A stretch of DNA of 64,000 nt from UBA1926 sp036732005 (GTDB lineage Bacteria; Planctomycetota; Phycisphaerae; Phycisphaerales; UBA1924). The notes below the pieces were generated by a model. It was not told the DNA's origin. It saw nothing but the letters and a program-made list of their open reading frames with translations, and made no database searches. Shown one piece after another: positions 58,405 through 64,000 of this stretch. Position 1 is the first letter of the stretch, and each line of letters opens with the position of its first letter. Made by a program: the position numbers and the translations under genes. The DNA lies in contig DAINDF010000018.1 of NCBI GenBank assembly GCA_036732005.1, positions 1 through 64,000 of the forward strand, given 5' to 3'.

Positions 58405-58434
58405 TGGCACAACACCGACCATCTGCGGTAGTCT
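58405..58434 (+). promoter_or_regulatory. Candidate promoter of the last dockerin gene
   Basis: TGGCAC (58405-58410), 18 bases, TAGTCT (58429-58434), about 105 bases before ATG 58540. The -10 context GGTAGTCTGAA resembles that at 34344. The surrounding 58278-58539 gap is locally AT-rich. Confidence 0.4.
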
Positions 58435-58539
58435 GAAGCCTCAACTTCAACCAGGTTGCTCTCGTGGGGTGTTCCGGGGGCCTGTCGGTCTCTCGGCAGG
58501 CGGATTGTCACGAGTCGCACCACCATCAGAAGGGACGGA

Positions 58540-59946
58540 ATGATGCGCATGTCTTGGATCAAGAGAGGGATCTTCGGGGCCACGGTCGCGCTGTCGGCCG
58601 GGCTCGGTTTCGGACAGGCCGATGTGATCGTCGGCGATGTCGCCGGCGTCGGCAGCCAGCCCGGCGGCAACGGGCCGCAGCACTTCGGCACGACGGGCGA
58701 CCTCGTCGCTTACTCGATCGGCACCACCTCGTGCAACATCGGCACCGTGGCGCTCAACTGGTTCCAGAGCGGAGCCGACCGGCACCCGCTCATCCTGACC
58801 AACATCTACCGCATCAACCACGGCGCCATCGAGCAGATCGGTGTGTCCTGGATCAAGCACGGGTTCTGCGCCCTCCAGCAGACCCTCTGCGGCTCCTGCT
58901 CGCCCACTTGCGGCGGGTGCTGCTCCACCCTCGGCGTCGGGTGCTCCGACCCATACTCGACTGGCCTGAACGGCTCGCAGTCGGGCCTCGGGCCGCGCTT
59001 CGAGATCAACCCCGCCACCGGGCAGTACCCCTGGCCCTTCTCCACCGCCGGCGCCACCGGCAACCAGATCTACAAGCGCATCCAGGTCCATGTCGACGAC
59101 CTCAACCCGGCCCTCAACGCGGGCGCGGTCTATGTCTCCGAGGCGCAGTACATCGCCCGCGACGACGCCCTCGCCGGCAACGACCTCAACAACGCCTCCT
59201 ACCGCATGACCCAGGTCGGCCCCGAGAACGCCTTCTCGGGCGGGTGGTACCTCAACTACACCGCCGCGACCGTCCGCCAGAAGACCGCCATCGAGGCCTG
59301 GCAGGTCAATGTCCCGAGCGTCGAGCTCGCCACCATCGATGTCCCCAACGACGGCCGCTTCTGGGTCGGCGCCAATGTCATCGACAACGGCGACGGCACC
59401 TGGCGCTACGAGTACGCCGTCTTCAACATGAACTCCGACCGCGCCGCCGGCTCGTTCTCCGTCGAGACCGACGCCCCGGTCACCAACATCGGGTTCAAGG
59501 ACATCGACTACCACTCCGGCGAGCCGTGGAACAACACCGACTGGACCGGCGCCGACGCGGGTTCCGAGATCGTCTGGTCCAACGGCACCACCTTCGGGAC
59601 CAACCCCGTCGCCAACGCGATCCGCTACGGAACGCTCTACAACTTCCGCTTCACCTCCACCGCCGCCCCCGTGGACGGCACCGTGACCATCGGCCTCTTC
59701 GAGCCCTCCGCCGGCAACCCGGACGAGATGTCCGTCACCCTCCCCGTGCCCGGCGCCGCCCAGGGCGGGTGCAACGACGCCGACATCGCCGAGCCCTTCG
59801 ATGTGCTCGACCTCGGCGACATCCAGGCGTTCATCGCCGCCTTCACCGGGCAGGACCCGCTCGCCGACATCGCCGCCCCGTTCGGCGTGTTCGATCTCGC
59901 GGACATCCAGGCGTTCATCGCCGCTTTCAACGCCGGCTGCCCCTGA
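58540..59946 (+). CDS. Secreted protein of unknown fold with GC-type dockerin
   Basis: 468 residues from ATG 58540, with AGAAGGGACGG upstream; a second ATG follows at 58543. The signal peptide ends near GLGFGQA. The body shows no family I can name. It starts with ADVIVGDVAGVGSQPGG, a marker-like stretch, and contains a Cys-rich island at about residues 108-137 (CGSCSPTCGGCC) with nine Cys in about 30 residues. Asn/Gly-rich beta segments follow (WRYEYAVFNMNSDRAAGSF). The dockerin has degenerate loops (AEPFDVLDLGD, AAPFGVFDLAD) and ends NAGCP, very close to that of the S8 protease. The gene is flanked by its own promoter and a strong terminator. Function unknown. Confidence 0.75.
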   Translation: MMRMSWIKRGIFGATVALSAGLGFGQADVIVGDVAGVGSQPGGNGPQHFGTTGDLVAYSIGTTSCNIGTVALNWFQSGADRHPLILTNIYRINHGAIEQIGVSWIKHGFCALQQTLCGSCSPTCGGCCSTLGVGCSDPYSTGLNGSQSGLGPRFEINPATGQYPWPFSTAGATGNQIYKRIQVHVDDLNPALNAGAVYVSEAQYIARDDALAGNDLNNASYRMTQVGPENAFSGGWYLNYTAATVRQKTAIEAWQVNVPSVELATIDVPNDGRFWVGANVIDNGDGTWRYEYAVFNMNSDRAAGSFSVETDAPVTNIGFKDIDYHSGEPWNNTDWTGADAGSEIVWSNGTTFGTNPVANAIRYGTLYNFRFTSTAAPVDGTVTIGLFEPSAGNPDEMSVTLPVPGAAQGGCNDADIAEPFDVLDLGDIQAFIAAFTGQDPLADIAAPFGVFDLADIQAFIAAFNAGCP

Positions 59947-59995
59947 GCCCGCGCTGCCCATCACCGGGTAAACCGGTGACATGACTGCTCCCGAG

Positions 59996-60026
59996 CACGG
60001 CCCCTCCCCGGGGCCGTGTTTCTTTT
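59996..60026 (+). terminator. Rho-independent terminator of the last dockerin gene
   Basis: Perfect 9-bp stem CACGGCCCC/GGGGCCGTG, loop TCCCC, then TTTCTTTT, 50 bases after the stop. A small hairpin, TCACCGG-GTAAA-CCGGTGA, lies between. Confidence 0.9.
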
Positions 60027-60064
60027 CAGGCCCGCCCGTTCACAGGAATCGCCGCCCGGCGCGG

Positions 60065-60070
60065 TACAGT
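60065..60070 (+). promoter_or_regulatory. Candidate -10 box (TACAGT) of the kinase gene
   Basis: GGTACAGT overlaps the most upstream possible GTG (60069), so if it is a -10 box, translation must begin further down, at GTG 60087 or 60099. Confidence 0.35.
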
Positions 60071-60098
60071 GTCGTGGGGTTCCCGAGTGCCGAGCAGA

Positions 60099-62498
60099 GT
60101 GATCACCTCCAACCCGCACGAGACGCCGACCAACGCGCCCGCCGACGCGTCGACCGCGCCCAACGCCTCCGCCGCGCCGCGACCGGCGTGGGTGCTCCAG
60201 ACACCCACGCCCGAGGAACTCCTCAAGCAGGCCGAGCAGGCCGTCGGCACGCGCTACCGGATCGAGTCGCTCGCCGGCCAGGGCGGCATGGGCCGCGTCT
60301 TCGCCGCGCGGGACACCCAACTCGGCCGGCGGGTCGCGATCAAGCTCCTCTCCGTCCTCGACCCCAACCCCGGCGAGGACCCCGGCCTGCGCGCCCACAC
60401 CCGTCTCGTCGCCGAGGCCCGCGCCATGGCACGCCTCAACCACCCGAACCTCTGCCGCGTGCTCGAGGTCTCGCTGGTGGGGCAGACGCCCTTCCTCGCC
60501 ATGGAATGGGTCGACGGGATCGATCTGGCGCGATTCTGCCGCCCGCTCGATGTCCGCCGTCGCGTCTCGATCCTGCTCCAGGTCCTCGACGCCGCCGCCG
60601 CCATGCACCTCGAGGGGCTCATCCACGGCGATCTCAAGCCCTCCAACATCCTCATCGACCGGCAGGAACGCGCCACGATCGTCGACTTCGGCCTCGCCCG
60701 GGCCGAGTCCGACGCGTCCTGGGTCGGCGTCCCGAAGGGCGGCACGCCCGGCTACGCCGCCCCAGAACTGCTCGTCGCGGGGGGCGAGGTCGGCCCCGCC
60801 GCCGATGTCTTCGCGCTCGGCGTGATGCTCTTCGAACTGCTCACCGACCGCCTGCCGTTTCCGCGGAACACCGCGCCGGCCGTCATGATCGACCTCCTCC
60901 GCCGCGGCGCGGTCCCCCTCCCAGAGCAGTATGCCCCCGAGACCCCCGCCGACCTCCAGAAGATCTGCCTCACCGCCCTCGAGGCCGACCCGCGCCAGCG
61001 CTACCCCGACGCCGGCGCGATGGCCGCAGACATCCGCCGCTACCTCCGCCGCGAGACCGTCTCGGCCCGCCCGCGCGTGCTCGAAGCCCGGTTCGACGAG
61101 CAGATCGAGCAGCAGGTGCTCCAGGCCCGCGAGTGGAAACGCCTCGGCCTGATCACGCAGCGCGAGGCCGAGGTCGTCGCCCGCGTGCTCACCGATCTCC
61201 AGCGCGCCGAATCTCCGTGGATCATCGACGCACGCCGCCTCCGCGCCAGCCAGGTCGCCCTCTACCTCGGCGGGTGGGTCATGCTCCTCGGGCTCGCACT
61301 CGGGCTCGCCAACGCGTGGTCGCTCATAGGCCCCGCGGTCGGGTCCGCCCTCGCCTGGGTCCTCTCCCTTGCCGTGCTCGCGCTGGGCCTGCAACTTCAA
61401 CGCTCGGGCGAGAAGCGCATCGGCGTCGGCATGCTCGTCACCGCCCAGCTCGCCCTGCCCACCGCGCTCTGGCTCACCCTCCGCCACACCGGCTGGCTCG
61501 CGGGCGCCGGAGGGCTCGGCATGGGCCCCGCCGCCGAGCTCACCGTGCTCCTCGCCGGGCTGGAAGCCCCAGCCCCCGGCTTCGCCAACGCCCAGATCCT
61601 GATCCTCGGCATCGCCTCCCTCGCGCTCGCAAGCGCCCTTCGGCTCATCGCTCGCTCCGCCGCGTTCACCTTCTTCGCCGTCCTCGCCGCCGCGGTCGCC
61701 TGGGCCGCCGGGTTCCTCGCCCTCGGAGGGCTCGAAGGACCGCTGTTCGCCTGCCTCGCACGGTGGGGGGGGTGGCTCGCCCTGCTCGGCGCCGCGATGC
61801 TCCCCGCCGCCCTCCTCCTCGACAACCGTGAGCACGAACTCATCCGCGAACTCGGCCGCCGCCGCGCCAAGCGTCGCGACGCCGCCCCGATTCTCTGCGG
61901 CAGCCTCGTCTGGATGGGCCTGGGCGCCTCCACCGTGGCGGCCTTCGCCCCGGGGTGGTACCTCCTCCGCAGCGTCCGCGACGCCGCCCCCCTCCCCCCC
62001 GAGCAGGCCTGGGCGTTCGCGGTCAACAGTCTCCTCCTCGCCGCGATCATGGTCCTGCTCGGCCGGCGCACCACACCCCTCCGCCGCCGCCTCGCCGAGG
62101 TGCTCCGGTGGATCATCCCCACCCACCTCATGGCACCCCTCCTGCTGATGGAGATCCACGAGACCTGGGGCCAATGGGCCCTTTGGCTCCTCCTCATGCC
62201 CGGCGTCGCCGTCGGATTCTGCTTCGCCAGCGCGCTCCGGCAGTGGAAGCCCTTCCTGCTCTCCGGCCTCGCCTACCTCGCCATCTGGTACGCCCGCTGC
62301 TTCAGCCGCATCGAGAGCGAACTCGCCGACCACGCCGCCTGGCGCCTCGGCCTGACCGCCGCCACCCTCGCCCTCGGGCCCCTGCTCATGCTCCTCGCGT
62401 GGAAGTCGCCCGGCTGGATCGCCCGCCACCGCCTCCGCAAGTGGGAACGCCTCTCCGTCCGCCAGCCCTCCGCCCGCGAGGCCCGGTCCTGGCGCTGA
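60099..62498 (+). CDS. Membrane-anchored Ser/Thr protein kinase
   Basis: About 799 residues; the start is uncertain (GTG at 60069, 60087 or 60099). The kinase domain (about 50-320) has the glycine loop GQGGMGRVF, Lys in VAIKLL, the catalytic loop HGDLKPSNIL (Gly replaces the usual Arg of HRD), DFGLA and GTPGYAAPE, followed by ALGVMLFELLTDRLPF. It should therefore be active, although of the non-RD type. A short linker (REAEVVARVLTDLQRAE) leads to about 400 residues with roughly eleven hydrophobic helices, resembling DUF2157-like membrane domains. It probably senses the membrane state and phosphorylates cytosolic targets. The GATase gene starts 29 bases downstream. Confidence 0.88.
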   Translation: MITSNPHETPTNAPADASTAPNASAAPRPAWVLQTPTPEELLKQAEQAVGTRYRIESLAGQGGMGRVFAARDTQLGRRVAIKLLSVLDPNPGEDPGLRAHTRLVAEARAMARLNHPNLCRVLEVSLVGQTPFLAMEWVDGIDLARFCRPLDVRRRVSILLQVLDAAAAMHLEGLIHGDLKPSNILIDRQERATIVDFGLARAESDASWVGVPKGGTPGYAAPELLVAGGEVGPAADVFALGVMLFELLTDRLPFPRNTAPAVMIDLLRRGAVPLPEQYAPETPADLQKICLTALEADPRQRYPDAGAMAADIRRYLRRETVSARPRVLEARFDEQIEQQVLQAREWKRLGLITQREAEVVARVLTDLQRAESPWIIDARRLRASQVALYLGGWVMLLGLALGLANAWSLIGPAVGSALAWVLSLAVLALGLQLQRSGEKRIGVGMLVTAQLALPTALWLTLRHTGWLAGAGGLGMGPAAELTVLLAGLEAPAPGFANAQILILGIASLALASALRLIARSAAFTFFAVLAAAVAWAAGFLALGGLEGPLFACLARWGGWLALLGAAMLPAALLLDNREHELIRELGRRRAKRRDAAPILCGSLVWMGLGASTVAAFAPGWYLLRSVRDAAPLPPEQAWAFAVNSLLLAAIMVLLGRRTTPLRRRLAEVLRWIIPTHLMAPLLLMEIHETWGQWALWLLLMPGVAVGFCFASALRQWKPFLLSGLAYLAIWYARCFSRIESELADHAAWRLGLTAATLALGPLLMLLAWKSPGWIARHRLRKWERLSVRQPSAREARSWR

Positions 62499-62515
62499 CC
62501 GCCCGCCCCGCCCGC

Positions 62516-62521
62516 TATCAT
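62516..62521 (+). promoter_or_regulatory. Leaderless -10 box (TATCAT) of the glutamine amidotransferase gene
   Basis: TATCAT, six bases (CGCCCC), ATG 62528. No Shine-Dalgarno. Confidence 0.55.
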
Positions 62522-62527
62522 CGCCCC

Positions 62528-63265
62528 ATGGCACGAATCGTCGTCTTCCAGCACGGACCAGCCCAGACCCCGGGCCGCCTCGGCATGACCCTGCGCGACC
62601 ACGGCTTCCAACTCGACATCCGCCGCCTCGACATCCCCGCGGACAAGGGCGGAAAGCCCGTCCCCGAGGACCTCGACGGCATCCACGGCGTCGTCTCCCT
62701 CGGCGGCATCCCCAATGTCGGCGACCCGCATCCCTGGATCCCACGCGAGATCGATTTCCTCCGCGCCGCCCACGAGGCCGAACTCCCCCTCATCGGCATC
62801 TGCCTCGGGTGCCAGATGATCGCCAAGGCCCTCGGCGGCGAGGTCGGCGCAATGGACAAGCCCGAGGTCGGATTCGCCCACATCAACATCCTCGTCCCGG
62901 GCCAGACCGACCGGATCCTCGCCGGCCTCCCCTGGCGGCACCAGCAGTTCCACTCGCACGGCCAGGAAGTCAAGACCCTGCCCCCCGGCGCCACGCTCCT
63001 CGCCTCCAGCGCCGCGTGCAAGGTCCAGGCCTACACCATCGGCCTGCGCACCTACGCATTCCAGTTCCACCCGGAACTCGACCGCCCGGGCATCGACGCG
63101 CTCGCCAAGGCACAGAGCCGCATGCTCGCCGACGCCAACACCGAGGCCGCCGCCATCGCGGATCAGGCGGACAAGCACTACGAGCCCTACGCACGCCTCA
63201 GCGACCGCCTCTGCGTGAACATCGCCGGCTTCGCCTTCGCCCCGGCCGAACTGCTGCGCGCCTGA
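62528..63265 (+). CDS. Class I glutamine amidotransferase-like protein
   Basis: 245 residues from ATG 62528. The nucleophile elbow GICLGCQMIAKALGG supplies Cys (about 97), and FQFHPEL gives the His-Glu pair, so the triad is complete. It is a stand-alone class I GATase of the kind annotated as GMP-synthase-like (YfeJ-like). No synthetase partner is adjacent, and some of these hydrolyse gamma-glutamyl compounds rather than supplying ammonia. The message seems leaderless. It ends four bases before the next gene, suggesting an operon with the DNA glycosylase. Confidence 0.85.
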   Translation: MARIVVFQHGPAQTPGRLGMTLRDHGFQLDIRRLDIPADKGGKPVPEDLDGIHGVVSLGGIPNVGDPHPWIPREIDFLRAAHEAELPLIGICLGCQMIAKALGGEVGAMDKPEVGFAHINILVPGQTDRILAGLPWRHQQFHSHGQEVKTLPPGATLLASSAACKVQAYTIGLRTYAFQFHPELDRPGIDALAKAQSRMLADANTEAAAIADQADKHYEPYARLSDRLCVNIAGFAFAPAELLRA

Positions 63266-63269
63266 TCCC

Positions 63270-64000
63270 GTGCCCGGCACGCGCCTGACCATCCCCGCCC
63301 CCGCCGACTTCAGCCTGGCTCGGGATGTCTGCTCCTACGGCTATTTCCTTCTCGCCCCCAACCACTGGGATGTCGAGACCCAGTCCCTCTTCCGCGTCCT
63401 GCACCTGCGCGACGGCCCGACCACCGCACGCATCACCCAGCCCGCGCCATCCGCCAGACCGCCGGCGCCCCGCCGCGCCTCCCTTCTCGCCCGCTTCGAT
63501 CGCGCACTCTCGAAGGCGGAGCAGGCCCAGGCCCGCGCCCAGATCACCCGCATGCTCCGCCTCGACGAGCCGGAGGGCCACCTCGCCGAGTTCCATCAGC
63601 TCGACCCGCGGTTCGCCGCCGCCGGACGGGGGCGTCTGTTCCGATCCCCGACCCTCTTCGAGGATGTCGTCAAGACCGTCACCTCGTGCAATGTCACCTG
63701 GCCCAGCACCGTGCACATGAACGAGCGCCTCTGCGCCGTCCTCGGGGGCCGCAGCCCCTCCGGCGGGCACGCCTTCCCGACCCCCGCCCGGCTCGCCCGC
63801 ACGCGGCCGGGCACCCTCCGCGCCCGCTGCCGCGTCGGCTACCGCGACCAGCGCCTCGTCGACCTCGCCCGGCTCTTCGCCAAGGGCCACATCGACGAGA
63901 CCCGCCTCGCCGACCCCGCGACCCCCGACGACGAGGTCTTCGCCTTCCTCAAGACCCTCCCCGGCATCGGCCCGTACGCCGCGGGCAACATCATGCAACT
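63270..64000 (+). CDS. HhH-GPD DNA glycosylase (partial, runs off the window)
   Basis: At least 243 residues from GTG 63270, cut by the window end. The N-terminal beta-rich part (FSLARDVCSYGYFLLAPNHW) resembles the AlkA/OGG N-domain. TVTSCNVTWPSTVHMNERL is the conserved helix of OGG/AlkA relatives, and LKTLPGIGPYAAGNIMQL is the helix-hairpin-helix. At the position where OGG1 has its catalytic Lys this protein has Tyr, so it should be a monofunctional, alkyl-purine-type glycosylase. The catalytic Asp would lie past base 64000. It starts four bases after the GATase stop. Confidence 0.85.
   Translation, partial: MPGTRLTIPAPADFSLARDVCSYGYFLLAPNHWDVETQSLFRVLHLRDGPTTARITQPAPSARPPAPRRASLLARFDRALSKAEQAQARAQITRMLRLDEPEGHLAEFHQLDPRFAAAGRGRLFRSPTLFEDVVKTVTSCNVTWPSTVHMNERLCAVLGGRSPSGGHAFPTPARLARTRPGTLRARCRVGYRDQRLVDLARLFAKGHIDETRLADPATPDDEVFAFLKTLPGIGPYAAGNIMQ

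Noticed and set aside
58405..58425. TGGCAC as a possible sigma-54 -24 element
   Set aside because: There is no GC-containing -12 element (TTGC) at the required distance; the TAGTCT box downstream is a better fit to a housekeeping-type promoter.

Overview
The window is high-GC bacterial DNA, densely coded on both strands. The best clue to the host is a set of ten secreted proteins that all end in the same roughly 55-residue two-repeat domain finishing in Gly-Cys(-Pro). This is the 'GC-type dockerin' arrangement I associate with Phycisphaerales-like Planctomycetes. A PheT without its tRNA-binding insert, a PPi-type phosphofructokinase and a Ser/Thr kinase with a large membrane tail fit that lineage. 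No rRNA, tRNA, CRISPR array, insertion sequence or prophage was seen.

Layout. (1) 126-13202: surface-polysaccharide locus with a PIG-L deacetylase, ATP-grasp enzyme, AsnB-type amidotransferase, three GT4 glycosyltransferases, a Wzm/Wzt-like ABC exporter and a DegT-type sugar aminotransferase on the plus strand, then a UDP-sugar dehydrogenase and a GT2 enzyme on the minus strand. (2) 13252-18331: housekeeping block with mutY and an Nfu-N protein (minus), then cdaA, a YbbR-like gene and an isolated atpA (plus). (3) 18636-35334: eight secreted GC-dockerin proteins (HAF-like, glucoamylase-like, metalloprotease, FG-GAP propeller, di-haem peroxidase and others) plus one heptahaem cytochrome, all on the plus strand. 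(4) 35408-40280: an AbgT-family transporter (minus) and a subtilisin-like GC-dockerin protease (plus). (5) 40537-46967: lipoprotein, pheT, ilvE, a methyltransferase and an amidohydrolase-like gene. Two inverted copies of a roughly 110-bp repeat flank the lipoprotein-pheT-ilvE part. (6) 46970-58277: a two-domain amidohydrolase, PPi-PFK, a PTPS-III/QueD-like protein, a hybrid sensor kinase, sucD and a polyferredoxin-TPR fusion. (7) 58540-64000: the tenth GC-dockerin protein, a membrane-anchored Ser/Thr kinase, a glutamine amidotransferase and an HhH-GPD glycosylase cut by the window end.

How the genes fit together. The first locus should build and export a glycan carrying amino-uronic acids or uronamides. 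The GC-dockerin set looks like an extracellular degradation and redox toolkit sharing one C-terminal attachment or folding module. No cohesin-like partner is visible here.

Two whole-window signals stand out. First, I found no copy of the palindrome ACGT in 64 kb. Asp, Asn, Tyr and His codons switch to T-ending forms whenever a GTN codon follows, which points to selection against this tetramer. Second, at least seven genes have a TANNNT -10 box only 5-8 bases before their ATG and no Shine-Dalgarno, which implies frequent leaderless transcription. All counts and identities are by eye and should be recomputed.
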